DNA of 64,000 nt from Kribbella catacumbae DSM 19601 (GCF_000372465.1 NZ_AQUZ01000051.1:1-64000), one strand, 5' to 3'; shown: positions 1 through 9,102, numbered from the stretch's first letter. Notes: generated by a model from the sequence alone, not told the origin. Numbers and translations: made by a program.

Positions 1-280
1 CCCGGTGCCCAAAGTCAGCGCTCGTACCGGGCCGGACGCGACCTTGGGCACGGAGCCGACACACAGCCGCCGAACCGGTGACTACCCGGTGCCCAAAGTC
101 AGCGATCACCGGCCGGACGCGACCTTGGGCATGGGGTAGGCATCAACTTGCCGAGCTGGTGACTGGTGGGTGCTCAAAGTCAGCGCTCACCCCCGAGCGG
201 GCGTGACCTTGGGCACCGGGTAGGCGGCAATTTGGCGAGCTGGTGACTGGTGGGTGCTCAAAGATGACATGCATGGGCCG
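1..280. repeat. Tandem array of about 84-bp hairpin units (cut by window edge)
   Basis: The motif GGTGCYCAAAG starts at 4, 88, 169 and 253, so units are 84, 81 and 84 bp long, with three full copies and a partial fourth. In each full unit GTGCCCAAAGTCAGCG is followed about 25 bases later by its imperfect inverted partner CGCGACCTTGGGCAC, so each unit can form one hairpin. The third and fourth copies drift (GTGCTCAAAG), and the fourth loses its right arm just before the stop codon of the next gene. The array continues beyond the left edge. I see no protein-coding gene in it. Confidence 0.8.
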
Positions 281-293
281 GTGGTGGCGGGGG

Positions 294-815
294 CTAGCCG
301 ACCTGCTTGGCGGAAGCTGCGTGGCGGCGGGCTAGGTGGTGGTAGACGGTGGCGTTGTGGTCCACGAAGAGCTTGGCGGTGCCTTCGAGCGGGATGATCT
401 TCTTGGCCGGGCTGCCGAGGGCGACCGATTCCTCGGGGATGACGGAGCCGGGTGTGACGGTGGCGCCGGCCGCGATCAGGGTGCGGGCGCCGACGACGGC
501 GCCGTCGAGCACGATCGCGCCGTTGCCGATCAGCGCCTGCTCGCCGATCGTGCAGTCGTGGACGAGGCACTGGTGACCGACGGTCGCGTTCTTGCCGACC
601 TCGCAGATCCCGCTGCCGACGTGGATCACCGAGTTGTCCTGGATGTTGGCGCCCTCGCGGATGATCACCCGGCCGAGATCGGCGCGGATCACCACGCCGT
701 ACCAGATCGACGCGTCCTTCTCGACGACCACGTCCCCGACCAGGGTGGCGGTCGGCGCGATCCAGGCTTCCGGGTGCACGGTCGGGCTGACGCCCTCAAA
801 GGAATACAGCGGCAT
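294..815 (-). CDS. Gamma-class carbonic anhydrase-like hexapeptide protein
   Basis: This 173-residue protein is built from left-handed beta-helix hexapeptide repeats (for example IAPTATLVGDVVV, SIWYGVVIRAD, NSVIHVG, VGHQCLVHD, LIGNGAIV). The spaced histidines in VIHVG and VGHQCLVHD correspond to the zinc ligands of the gamma carbonic anhydrase / YrdA / PaaY family, and its size is normal for that family. Hydration of CO2 or an acyltransferase-accessory role are both possible. No Shine-Dalgarno sequence is visible. A TAGTCT hexamer ends 7 bases before the ATG, so the mRNA is probably leaderless. The gene lies just downstream of the MFS gene, separated by a strong hairpin, and is followed by the tandem hairpin array. 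Confidence 0.85.
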   Translation of the reverse strand: MPLYSFEGVSPTVHPEAWIAPTATLVGDVVVEKDASIWYGVVIRADLGRVIIREGANIQDNSVIHVGSGICEVGKNATVGHQCLVHDCTIGEQALIGNGAIVLDGAVVGARTLIAAGATVTPGSVIPEESVALGSPAKKIIPLEGTAKLFVDHNATVYHHLARRHAASAKQVG

Positions 816-827
816 GGTCAGCAGACT

Positions 828-890
828 AGTGCCCGATGTCCGAGGTTGTTTGGCGCCGCAAGCGCCAAAGAACCTCGGACACCGGGCACT
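828..890. terminator. Long hairpin overlapping the MFS stop codon
   Basis: Arms of 28 bp (828-855 and 863-890) pair with only two mismatches around a 7-base loop. No T-run follows on either strand. The right arm includes part of the TAG stop of the MFS gene, and the left arm abuts the predicted -10 box of the carbonic anhydrase gene. It probably ends the MFS transcript. Confidence 0.65.
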
Positions 891-2127
891 ACGCGACCGA
901 CTTCACTTTCCTCACCAGTACTGCGCCCGCGAGGGTTACCGCGGCCGCCAATGTGTAGAGGACGGGGTAGCCGCCGAGGAGTTTGACGACCGGGGCTGCG
1001 ATGGCTGGGGCGATCACCTGGGGTAGGGAGTTGGCGATGTTGACGACGCCGAGGTCCTTCGCGCGGTCGCGGGCGTTCGGCAGGACCTCGGTGAGCAGGG
1101 CGAAGTCGACGGACAGGTAGACGCCGAAGCCGGCGCCGAGGATCACCGCGCCGATGATCGCGGCGATCCAGGTCGGCCAGATCGCGAGCACCATGCCGCC
1201 CGCGGCCATCACGACCCCGGCCCAGATGACGAAGATCTTCCGCCGGCCGATCCGGTCGGACCAACTGCCGGACCAGACGGCGGTGAGGATCACGCAGAGG
1301 CTGTAGATCGCGGTGAGAATCAGTACTCCGGTGTCGGGGTCGGCGTACCCGACCGCGTCCTGGAGGTAGTAGAACAGGTAGAGCGTGCCGAGCGCGTTGC
1401 CTACGTTGAGCAGGAAGCGGGTCAGCCACGCCCAGCCGAAGTCCGGGTACCGGCGTGGGCTCACCCAAAAGCTCTTCACGAACTCTCGCCAGACGAGCGG
1501 CGGCTTCGATGGCAGGCGTTGATCGCCGCTGCGGACGAGGTACGGGATCACTGAGAGCAGGAGGAACCCGGCACAGGCGAGGTAGCCAACGCCGACTCCT
1601 CCGACGACGGTGGCGAGGCCCACTCCGACCAGCGCGCCGAGGGTCTGGGCCAGCGCGACCCAACCGCCGACCACGCCGCGCTGTACCTTCGGCACCCGAT
1701 CCGGTACTGCGGCGGTGATTGCCGCCAGCAACGCATTGCAGAACAGTTGCACCAGGCACCAGCCGACCACCATCACCGCGATCGTCTGCGCGCCGGCGAG
1801 CACCAGGAGCCCGGCCGCGCCACCCAATGCACCACCTAGGACCCAAGGCGCTCGCCGACCGAAGCGCGATCCGGTCCGGTCGGAAACCGCACCTGCCAAG
1901 GGATTGGCCACCACCGAGACGGCGGCCCCGATCCCGGTCACCAGTCCGAACACGAACTCCTTGTTGCTCCCAGCAACGGTCTCGGACTGCTTAGCCAGCA
2001 AGACCTGAATGGGCCCGAGAAACGCCGCGAAGACACCGACATTGGCCAGCACCACCGCAGTAGTCCACCGCCCCCGAACAGCAACCACCGGCTCAGCAAG
2101 AGCGAGGGGGCCTGGCGCGTGGGTCAT
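889..2127 (-). CDS. MFS transporter, probably sugar uptake
   Basis: The 412-residue product has about twelve hydrophobic segments and the MFS loop motif between TM2 and TM3 (GAVSDRTGSRFGRRAPW), repeated in the second half as GSWSDRIGRRK. It resembles the GPH/SLC45-like sugar porters of actinobacteria. The ATG at 2127 was chosen because it overlaps the stop of the upstream beta-glucosidase gene as ATGA, which implies translational coupling. An in-frame extension further upstream would lie wholly inside that gene. The pairing with a GH1 enzyme suggests uptake of a beta-glucoside or disaccharide. The substrate cannot be read from the sequence. Confidence 0.85.
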   Translation of the reverse strand: MTHAPGPLALAEPVVAVRGRWTTAVVLANVGVFAAFLGPIQVLLAKQSETVAGSNKEFVFGLVTGIGAAVSVVANPLAGAVSDRTGSRFGRRAPWVLGGALGGAAGLLVLAGAQTIAVMVVGWCLVQLFCNALLAAITAAVPDRVPKVQRGVVGGWVALAQTLGALVGVGLATVVGGVGVGYLACAGFLLLSVIPYLVRSGDQRLPSKPPLVWREFVKSFWVSPRRYPDFGWAWLTRFLLNVGNALGTLYLFYYLQDAVGYADPDTGVLILTAIYSLCVILTAVWSGSWSDRIGRRKIFVIWAGVVMAAGGMVLAIWPTWIAAIIGAVILGAGFGVYLSVDFALLTEVLPNARDRAKDLGVVNIANSLPQVIAPAIAAPVVKLLGGYPVLYTLAAAVTLAGAVLVRKVKSVA

Positions 2128-3491
2128 TGGTGGTTCTTGGTGATCAGGTCGCGGTACCAGTGGTACGAAGCCTTGGGGGTTCTGCTGAGGGTTTTGTAGT
2201 CGACATGGATCAGGCCGAAGCGTTGGGTGTAGCCGACTGACCATTCGAAGTTGTCGAGCAGCGACCACTGGAAGTAGCCCCGGATGTCCATGCCTTCGTC
2301 GATCACGCCTTTCAGCGACCGCAGATAGCCGTCCAGGTAGTCGATCCGGCGCTGGTCGTCTACCACTCCGTCGACCGGCTCGTCGTTGATCGCGCAGCCG
2401 TTTTCGGTGATGTAGAGCGGCGGCAACCGGTCGCCGTACCGGGTCTTGAAGGTGCGCAGGATCTCGCCGAACGCGTCCGGAACGATCGGCCAGCCGAAGT
2501 CCGTCTTCGGGTAGCCGTCCAGCGTTCGCGGCTCGAAGGGAAGGCCTTCGGGGATCGGGATCCCGTCGGTGGCGGCTGTGTCGGGGTTGCCGGTCGGCGC
2601 GCCGACGCGAACCGGCGCGTAGTGGTTGAGCCCGAACCAGTCGATCGGCGTGGAGATGATTTCCAGGTCCTCGGCGACAGGCCCTGGCATGCCGTCGCCG
2701 ATGCCCGACGGGTACTCCCCCAGCAGGATCGGATCGGCGAAGAGCCAGTTGATCAGGTTGTCGTACAGCCCGGCCGCCTCGACGTCCTCAGGACTGTCAC
2801 TGGCCGGCCAAGTCGGTGCGTGGTTCGACGCGATCCCGATGTTCGACGCGCCACCCGCCCGCAACGCCTGTACTGCGCGCCCGTGCGCCAGCAGCTGGTG
2901 ATGCGCCACCGGCAACGCCTCGAACCCGAGCTGCTGACCCGGCGCGTGCCCACCGACGGCGTACCCGAGCAGCGTCAGCACCATCGGCTCGTTGATCGTC
3001 ATCCACAACGGCACCCGATCCGCGAACCGCTCCGCCAGGATCGTCGCGTAGTCGGCGAACCGGTCGGCGATATCCCGCTTCAGCCAGCCACCCGCGTCTT
3101 CCAGCTCCTGCGGGGTGTCCCAGTGGAACAAGGTCGGCGCGGGTTTGATGCCAGCGGCAAGCAATTCGTCGATCAGCCGGTCGTAGAAGTCCAGCCCGGC
3201 CGCATTGGCCTGCCCCTTGCCACCCGGCTGCACCCGCGGCCAGGAGAAGGAGAACCGATAGACATCGACCCCGAGGTCCCGCATCAGCGCGACGTCCTCG
3301 GCGTACCGGTGGTAGTGATCGCAAGCGACCGCACCGGTGTCGCCGTTCACGATCCGGCCGGGTTCGGCACAGAACGTGTCCCAGCTCGAAGGTCCGCGAC
3401 CACCCTCGGTCACGGCCCCTTCGATCTGGTACGCCGACGTCGACACACCCCAGAGAAAGTCGGGGCCGAAGGCAAGCGGTTCAGCTGTCAT
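2124..3491 (-). CDS. GH1 beta-glucosidase
   Basis: This 455-residue enzyme is a complete family 1 glycoside hydrolase. The N-terminal signature FLWGVSTSAYQIEGA is present, with the acid/base glutamate at about E168 in TINEP and the nucleophile at about E363 in YITENG. There is no signal peptide, so it probably cleaves imported beta-glucosides in the cytoplasm. Three ATG codons lie close together at 3500, 3497 and 3491. The sequence GAGG at 3501-3504 is correctly spaced (9 bases) only for the ATG at 3491, so I chose that one. The gene overlaps the end of the YbjQ-family gene by 11 bases and the MFS start by 4 bases, so the three form one operon. Confidence 0.92.
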   Translation of the reverse strand: MTAEPLAFGPDFLWGVSTSAYQIEGAVTEGGRGPSSWDTFCAEPGRIVNGDTGAVACDHYHRYAEDVALMRDLGVDVYRFSFSWPRVQPGGKGQANAAGLDFYDRLIDELLAAGIKPAPTLFHWDTPQELEDAGGWLKRDIADRFADYATILAERFADRVPLWMTINEPMVLTLLGYAVGGHAPGQQLGFEALPVAHHQLLAHGRAVQALRAGGASNIGIASNHAPTWPASDSPEDVEAAGLYDNLINWLFADPILLGEYPSGIGDGMPGPVAEDLEIISTPIDWFGLNHYAPVRVGAPTGNPDTAATDGIPIPEGLPFEPRTLDGYPKTDFGWPIVPDAFGEILRTFKTRYGDRLPPLYITENGCAINDEPVDGVVDDQRRIDYLDGYLRSLKGVIDEGMDIRGYFQWSLLDNFEWSVGYTQRFGLIHVDYKTLSRTPKASYHWYRDLITKNHQ

Positions 3492-4089
3492 TGGCATCAT
3501 CCTCGTTGTCGACCTTGTCCTTCGGCCGGGGCTTCTCCATCGGCCGGACGATGACGGCCGTGCCGTACGCCGCCACCTCGCTCATCGTGTTGGCGATCTC
3601 GGTGCAGTCGAACCGCATCGCGAGGATCGCGTTCGCGCCCATCTGCTGAGCCATCTGGCACATCCGCATCACCGCGACGTGCCGCGACTCGGCCAGCATC
3701 TGGGTGTACTCCGGCACCTCGCCGCCGGCCAGCGACCGGAAGCTGGCGGTGAAGTTGGACCCGAAGTCGCGGCTCCGCACGGTCAGCCCGAAGACCTCGC
3801 CGAACACCTTCTCCGCGGTGTACCCCGGCAGGTCGTTCATCGTCGACACGAGCACCGGGTACGGCGAACCCTGCGGCGCCACCTTCGGCACGTTCTGCTG
3901 CTGAGCCGCCTGGTAACCACCCGGCGCCTGCCCATAGCCCGTCTGCCCCTGACCAGGCTGCTGCCCATAGCCCTGCTGAGGCGGCGGACCTTGCTGGTAC
4001 CCCGGGGCGTAGCCGGGCGGCGGTCCCTGCTGGTACCCCTGCTGCGGCGGGTAGGGCTGGTTCGGGTTCTGAGGAAAGTTCTGGTTCAT
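3481..4089 (-). CDS. YbjQ/UPF0145-family protein with Pro/Gln-rich N-terminus
   Basis: The first 70 or so of 202 residues are a low-complexity Pro/Gln/Gly/Tyr tail (repeats like PPPGYAPGYQQG). The remainder matches the YbjQ (DUF74) fold: PYPVLVSTMNDLPGY at the start, the VFGEVFGLTVRSRD region, and GANAILAMRFDCTEI near the end. The family forms pentameric rings; its function is unknown, although it is often labelled heavy-metal-binding. The protein ends in an acidic tail. It lies between the acylase gene (27-bp gap) and the beta-glucosidase (11-bp overlap). A GGAAAG sequence precedes the start. Confidence 0.8.
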   Translation of the reverse strand: MNQNFPQNPNQPYPPQQGYQQGPPPGYAPGYQQGPPPQQGYGQQPGQGQTGYGQAPGGYQAAQQQNVPKVAPQGSPYPVLVSTMNDLPGYTAEKVFGEVFGLTVRSRDFGSNFTASFRSLAGGEVPEYTQMLAESRHVAVMRMCQMAQQMGANAILAMRFDCTEIANTMSEVAAYGTAVIVRPMEKPRPKDKVDNEDDANDS

Positions 4090-4116
4090 GCCGTCATCTT
4101 TCCAGGCACCTGGGGG

Positions 4117-7100
4117 TCACTGTCGGAAGACCTGCAACTCATAAACCGAGTACCCGTACGACGTCGCCCGCTTCGTCCCGGTGAGCCGCACATACCGCGC
4201 CTGCACCGGGCTGAACCGCGCCACATCTTCCCCACCATTTCCACTGCTGGTCGCGGAGACCTGCTGCCAGTTCACGTTGTCCCGCGACACCTCGATCCGG
4301 TACGCCGTTCCGTACGCCGCCTCCCACTGGAGCACCACCCGGCGTACCGTCTGCTCGGTGCCCAGGTCGACCTTGAGCCACTGTGGATCCGACCAGTCGC
4401 TCGCCCAGCGGGTCCGCGGATCGCCATCGACAGCCTTGGCCGGTGGCGAGTTGAACACCCCACGCTCGTAGCTGCTCGCGGTCGCCGTCTTCCCCACCGC
4501 CTGGTTGCTGACGTCATCACCACGCCGCGCCGGGAACTCGATGACCTGCTGGTACGTCGGCCGGTTGACCCACGCCATCCTGTCCTGGGTGATCCCGCCC
4601 ATCGGCTGGTGGACGATCTGGTCCGCACAGAACTGGTCACCCGCGGCGCAGTCCCCGGTCGCCGGGTACGTCGTCGCCGCCGGCACCTTCGTTGCCGCCA
4701 GCAAGGAATCTGCCAACACCGTCCGGCAGGCCGCCAGCGAACCAGCGCCGCAGAACGTCACCGGCTGAGGCGTCTTCACCGGATCACCGAGCACCTTCCG
4801 CAGGTCGCGCTGAACGAAACCCCACCAGCCCGTCTGGAAGGCAGAGCCCTGCGCACCCGGCCGCTCGTCGATCTTCTGGGCCCGCACCAGCGCGTTGTAG
4901 AGCTCAGGCCCGAGCCCCTGGAACTCGGCCGGCACGAGCAACGGCCACCAGGCATCAAGAATCCGGATCGCCTCTGCATGGTCGTACGTCTTGACCGCTT
5001 CGCTCGGCGTCTTCCGGTGACTCCCAGCCGCCTGCCAGGCCTGCAGTTTCGCGACGGCAGCGGCCACGGCCGGGTCGGTGATCGGCGCGCTCTTCAGCAC
5101 CCGCAACATGTACGGCAACACCTGGTCGGCACGCAGGTCGACCGTCGCGGCCGACTCCATCGCCTCGACCAGCTTGCCCCGGGTGAACTTCTGCCCGAAC
5201 CCGATCACGGCCTTGATCCGGTCGTCCAGCGGCTGGCTGCGATAGACCGCGTTGTAACCGAACTGACCGTCGGAGGCCGAGAACCCCGGCGCCTGCTTGT
5301 TGTTCCAGCTGGTCAGGTAGTCCTGGTTGATCACCTGCGGATGCTGCGCGGCCGGCGTGTACGTCGCCCGGTTGGTGGCCGGGTTCCAGCCTTGCCACTC
5401 GTACGAACTCCACGTCGGCAGGTTCGGATCGGCACCGGCCGCCCGTACCGGGTTGTCGCCGGAGTTGTAGTACGCGATCGAGGTCTTGTCCGTGTAGAAC
5501 CAGTTGAACGTGTACCCGATGTTCTGCGCCGCCGCCTGGAAGTCGCTCGCCGAGTGGATCGCGTCAGGATCGTTGAACAACATGAACCCGAGCGCCGATC
5601 CCGCCTCGTTCCCGTACGTCGACCGGTTCTTCGTGAACAGCACCGCCTGGCCCGCGACCGTCCCCCGATGCGTGACGATCCCGTACTTCGTGCGCTGGGC
5701 AACCAACGTGTACGACCCGGCGGGCTCCGACGAACCGAGGCTCGGGTACCACGCGTTGTGCCGCTCCAGCTTCTCGATAGGCACGCACTGACCGCGGAAC
5801 ACGTAGTGCGTGGAGTTCTTGGTCGGAGTACCGCCACCCGGCTCGCACAGCGGTACGGCGTACGTGTCGGTGATGTCCTGACCGGCCGAGGTCGCGCTCC
5901 AGGAGTAGTCGGCCCCACGGCCGATCAGCGTGTAGAAGTTGAGCCCGGCGAACGCGACTCCGCGGGAGCTGACACCCGGTCCCTGAAGCTCCTGGCGGAG
6001 CAGGAGTTGCGGTGCGAAGTACCCGGTCTGCGGGCCGTAGACGGCGATCGGGTTGCCGCTCTCGGTGTGCTGGCCGGAGACCAGCAGCGCGTTCGACATG
6101 CCCTTCTGACCGAAGCCCTTGGAGAAGAGGCCGCCGTCGAAGATGCCCCGCAGCGATTCCTTGCCCTGGGCCCGTTTCGGTGGCTGGAAATCGTCGCTGC
6201 TCTTGGGTTTCAGCGTCGTCAGCCCGGCCGATCCGGTCTGGTCGATGACGTCCGGCTCCGGCGTGACCGAGCCGCGATCCGGCATCGCGCGGCCTGGCGG
6301 GTTGGGGCCGGTGACGCCGTACGGGAAGCTGGTTCCGTTGTGCACGGTGGTGTTCGCCTCGGGATCGTTCTGCGAGCGGAACGACTCCCAGACTTTGGTG
6401 CCCTCGGCAACGCCGTACCTCGCCTGCGCCTCCAGCAATGCGAGCGCGGAAGCCATCTCGCCACCGCCGCCGGTGCCGAAGATGCCGGCGACAACGGCCG
6501 CAGTGGCGACCACGTCGGTCACCTTCCAAGGCTGTGGCGTCGGCAACCCGAGCGCGACGTACTCGCCCGGATAGGCGATCCCGACCGTGTTGATGTAGTG
6601 GTTGACGCCGTCCACCCAGGCCTGGATGTCCTTCTGCATCTTCAGGCCGTTCGCGCCGTAGCGCTCGTCGGCGTCGTCGTACTGCTTCTGCAGATCCGCC
6701 TCGGTGTACGGCGCGGTCCGCCAGAACTCCTGCTCGAACGCGCGGTTCCCCGCCGCGCCGCCCGCGAACGGGGTCAGCTGGCCGCGACCGAGATGCCGGA
6801 AGACGTCCATCACGAACAGCCGGTCCTGCGCACCGGCGTACCCGGCGCCGAACATCGTGCCCTCGCGGGTGGTGCCGGTGATGTGCGGGATGCCACGGGA
6901 TTTGTCGCGCACGATGGTGACGTCGGCGCGCGGCTTGACGGTGCTCGCGACGTCGGCCGGCTGGACGCCGAAGGACGCGTCGTCGAAGTACGGATCGAGG
7001 CCTTCGTCGGTGACGCCCTGGGAGTTCCAGGCCAGTCGCTCATAAGGTTTGACGGTGTCGCTGAAGTGCGGCGGCCTGACCCCGAACCCCTGGAAAAGAA

Positions 7101-7311
7101 GGAGATCCGCGAAGGTCGCGTTGCCGTTCTGACCCGGCGGCAGGATGTCCGAGCACTGCCCGACGCAGTAGTCGACGGGGGCGGCTGCGGTGACTGCTGC
7201 CGGTCTGGCCTGGCTGGTACCGGACAGGCCGGCCGCCAGTACTGCGCTGACGGTGAGCGCGGCGGTCGTCGTACGGACAACGCGGGTGAGCTGAGCGGGG
7301 CGGCGCGTCAC
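4117..7311 (-). CDS. Secreted penicillin-acylase-family Ntn hydrolase with discoidin domain
   Basis: This 1064-residue protein starts with a signal peptide (basic MTRRPAQLTRVVR, then a hydrophobic stretch ending near residue 38). It has the layout of penicillin acylases and acyl-homoserine-lactone acylases: an alpha chain with GAGYAGAQDRLFVMDVFRHLGRGQL near 155-180, a spacer, then the beta chain starting at S406 in GMSNALLVSG, the N-terminal nucleophile released by autoproteolysis. The last 130 residues are an F5/8 type C (discoidin, CBM32-like) domain, beginning around KTATASSYERG and including DLGTEQTVRRVVL. That domain is unusual on an acylase and suggests binding to a glycan surface. The GTG start has GGAGG 4 bases upstream. 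The gene is divergent from a TetR gene. The substrate, whether an N-acyl lactone, a lipopeptide or other amide, is unknown. Confidence 0.85.
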   Translation of the reverse strand: MTRRPAQLTRVVRTTTAALTVSAVLAAGLSGTSQARPAAVTAAAPVDYCVGQCSDILPPGQNGNATFADLLLFQGFGVRPPHFSDTVKPYERLAWNSQGVTDEGLDPYFDDASFGVQPADVASTVKPRADVTIVRDKSRGIPHITGTTREGTMFGAGYAGAQDRLFVMDVFRHLGRGQLTPFAGGAAGNRAFEQEFWRTAPYTEADLQKQYDDADERYGANGLKMQKDIQAWVDGVNHYINTVGIAYPGEYVALGLPTPQPWKVTDVVATAAVVAGIFGTGGGGEMASALALLEAQARYGVAEGTKVWESFRSQNDPEANTTVHNGTSFPYGVTGPNPPGRAMPDRGSVTPEPDVIDQTGSAGLTTLKPKSSDDFQPPKRAQGKESLRGIFDGGLFSKGFGQKGMSNALLVSGQHTESGNPIAVYGPQTGYFAPQLLLRQELQGPGVSSRGVAFAGLNFYTLIGRGADYSWSATSAGQDITDTYAVPLCEPGGGTPTKNSTHYVFRGQCVPIEKLERHNAWYPSLGSSEPAGSYTLVAQRTKYGIVTHRGTVAGQAVLFTKNRSTYGNEAGSALGFMLFNDPDAIHSASDFQAAAQNIGYTFNWFYTDKTSIAYYNSGDNPVRAAGADPNLPTWSSYEWQGWNPATNRATYTPAAQHPQVINQDYLTSWNNKQAPGFSASDGQFGYNAVYRSQPLDDRIKAVIGFGQKFTRGKLVEAMESAATVDLRADQVLPYMLRVLKSAPITDPAVAAAVAKLQAWQAAGSHRKTPSEAVKTYDHAEAIRILDAWWPLLVPAEFQGLGPELYNALVRAQKIDERPGAQGSAFQTGWWGFVQRDLRKVLGDPVKTPQPVTFCGAGSLAACRTVLADSLLAATKVPAATTYPATGDCAAGDQFCADQIVHQPMGGITQDRMAWVNRPTYQQVIEFPARRGDDVSNQAVGKTATASSYERGVFNSPPAKAVDGDPRTRWASDWSDPQWLKVDLGTEQTVRRVVLQWEAAYGTAYRIEVSRDNVNWQQVSATSSGNGGEDVARFSPVQARYVRLTGTKRATSYGYSVYELQVFRQ

Positions 7312-7366
7312 GGGTCCTCCCTAGAAGCATCTTCGGGCTGATGACGGCAGGGATCGTCAAAAACTG

Positions 7367-7429
7367 ACAATGACTCACTAGTAGCTTTAGGTCAAGAGTC
7401 TTGGACGCTTGACCTGATGGCCGTATTGT
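7367..7429. promoter_or_regulatory. Divergent promoter with TetR-type operator
   Basis: A perfect inverted repeat, AGGTCAAG-N11-CTTGACCT, lies at 7389-7415. On the minus strand TTGACC (7395-7390) with a 17-base spacer and CATTGT forms a plausible promoter for the acylase gene. On the plus strand TTGGAC (7401-7406), a 17-base spacer and TATTGT (7424-7429) form one for the TetR gene. Both -35 boxes lie within the palindrome, so one bound repressor could silence both genes. Confidence 0.6.
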
Positions 7430-7451
7430 GAAAGCGGTCGAGAGGAGTCCG

Positions 7452-8042
7452 ATGCCCCGGGTACCCGCGCAGGAGCGGCGCGCTGACCTCGTCCAAGCGG
7501 CGATCCAGGTCGCGACGAGGGAAGGACTGGCCGCGACCACGACGCGGCGGATCGCGCAGGAGCTCGGCATCTCGGTCGGCATCGTGCACTACTGCTTCCG
7601 GTCCAAGGAGGAGTTGCTGCACGAGGTGATCCGGGTGATCGCGGACGCCCAGGTGGTGGCCGCGCGGTCGGCGATCGCGCCCGGCGGCGATCTGGCCACC
7701 AGCGTGCGAAACGCGTTCCTCGGCTTCTGGCAGCTGGTCGAGACGACACCCGAGGCGCAGCTGCTGACGTACGAGCTGACGAGCTGGGCGTTGCGCAACG
7801 CGGAGACCGAGCCGCTCGCCCGCGAGCAACGGGCGAGTCAGCTGGCTGGGATCGAGGCGATCCTCGCCGAGATCTCGCAAGCGACCGGGGCCGACTGGAA
7901 GGTGCCCGCGGAGCAGCTCGCGCGGATGACGCTGGCCGTCACCGATGGGGTGACGCTCGGCTGGCTGGTCGATCGCGACACGGCGTCCGCAGTACAGACG
8001 CTGGAGACGTTCGCCGAGCAACTGCTCGCGCTGGCTGTCTAG
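7452..8042 (+). CDS. TetR-family regulator
   Basis: This 196-residue protein carries an N-terminal TetR helix-turn-helix (ADLVQAAIQVATREGLAATTTRRIAQELGIS, then VHYCFRSKEELL) and a helical ligand-binding domain typical of BetI/AcrR-like members. The start at 7452 is supported by GAGGAG at 7442-7447; an upstream in-frame start has no such site. It is divergent from the penicillin-acylase-family gene and probably represses it and itself through the shared palindrome. Its stop codon shares the tetranucleotide CTAG with the stop of the convergent metallopeptidase gene. Confidence 0.88.
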   Translation: MPRVPAQERRADLVQAAIQVATREGLAATTTRRIAQELGISVGIVHYCFRSKEELLHEVIRVIADAQVVAARSAIAPGGDLATSVRNAFLGFWQLVETTPEAQLLTYELTSWALRNAETEPLAREQRASQLAGIEAILAEISQATGADWKVPAEQLARMTLAVTDGVTLGWLVDRDTASAVQTLETFAEQLLALAV

Positions 8043-8974
8043 GAAACAGTCGCTGGCTTGGCGATGAAGGTGTTGCAGGCGGCGGGATCGGCGGCCTCGA
8101 AGCCGGCCCGGGACCAGCGGCTGTGGTTGTTCTTGTTGCCGTGCGTGCGCTTCGGGTTCCACTCGTCGCCGCGGTTGCGGACAGTCCACTTCCACTTCAG
8201 CAGCCAGGAACCGCGGGCCGGGAAGAACTGCTTGTCGGCGCCTAGATAGACGCCGCTCAGGCAAGACGCCTGGAGTTCGCGGCGCCGGCTCTCGAGCAGT
8301 TGCATCGTCGTGTTGCTGAGGACCATCTCGCGGGAGTGCGACGCCTGCAGGATGCCGGCCATCGCCTGGACGTGATGCCCGTACTCGTGGGCGATCAGGA
8401 ACGCCATCGTCGTCCGCGACCAGAGCGGGTCGTAGGTCGCGTAGTTCTTCAGGTCGTAGTCGGCACTCATGTAGATCGTGCCGTCGCAGTACACGGCTGT
8501 GCTGGTCAGATCGCAGTACGAGTTGGCCGAGCGGCCGGCGTACACAACCAGCTTGGGTGCGCGGAAGGGAAAGCCGGCTTCGCGCATCACTGGCGCCCAT
8601 GCCTTGTTCAGGCATTCGAGGTACTGCGTGTAGTAGAGCCTGACCTTGGCCAGTGAAGTCGGCCTGGCCGATGGCTCCTTGCAGCGAGAGGCAGGGATGC
8701 GACCGACCTTGTAGAGCCTGCTCTGCAGGACCAAGCGGTTCTGCGTGACTATGGGCTCCTCGGTAGCAGTCGTCTCCGACGGAGTCGGCGTCTCCGGTAC
8801 GCCGGGAGGCGCGCTCGGGGCGAGTGACGTCGGCGTACCGGTCGGGGTGGAACCACTGAGTCGTCCCGCATCCAGACTCTGGTCCGCCAACCGAGCGGCG
8901 ATCACCCCGGAGCCCGCGGCAACCGCGAGCGCCGCACAGACCAACACGACGCGGCTACCCCGGCTGTTCCCCAC
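8039..8974 (-). CDS. Membrane-anchored neutral zinc metallopeptidase
   Basis: The 311-residue product begins with a short basic segment and one transmembrane helix (VVLVCAALAVAAGSGVIAA), then a Pro/Thr-rich linker, then a C-terminal peptidase domain. The zinc motif is HEYGHH in LIAHEYGHHVQ, and the conserved LQASCLSG stretch follows. The domain matches the YpfJ-like neutral zinc metallopeptidase family. Two paralogues lie at 61462-62622 and 62659-63969. I chose the GTG at 8974 because TATGGT lies 6 bases before it, a leaderless arrangement; an upstream GTG at 9004 would add ten residues. It is convergent with the TetR gene. Confidence 0.8.
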   Translation of the reverse strand: MGNSRGSRVVLVCAALAVAAGSGVIAARLADQSLDAGRLSGSTPTGTPTSLAPSAPPGVPETPTPSETTATEEPIVTQNRLVLQSRLYKVGRIPASRCKEPSARPTSLAKVRLYYTQYLECLNKAWAPVMREAGFPFRAPKLVVYAGRSANSYCDLTSTAVYCDGTIYMSADYDLKNYATYDPLWSRTTMAFLIAHEYGHHVQAMAGILQASHSREMVLSNTTMQLLESRRRELQASCLSGVYLGADKQFFPARGSWLLKWKWTVRNRGDEWNPKRTHGNKNNHSRWSRAGFEAADPAACNTFIAKPATVS

Positions 8975-9102
8975 CGCCAGACCATATCCCGCCGCCGAGA
9001 CCACAGACCAGAACCAAGAAGTTGCTCTCGGTCTCTCCCAGCAACTTTTAGTGACGAAGTCATGGCAGACCGATGCTCAGAGCCACTATGGTGATTCGCA
9101 CC

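Noticed and set aside
1..280. Possible CRISPR array
   Set aside because: The 81-84 bp period is filled by one diverging repeat with its own inverted arms; there are no short identical repeats with unique spacers and no cas genes.
3337..7341. A 1334-codon open frame on the plus strand
   Set aside because: It is the antisense shadow of the acylase and neighbouring genes, with arginine-rich composition and no domain. High GC makes such frames common.
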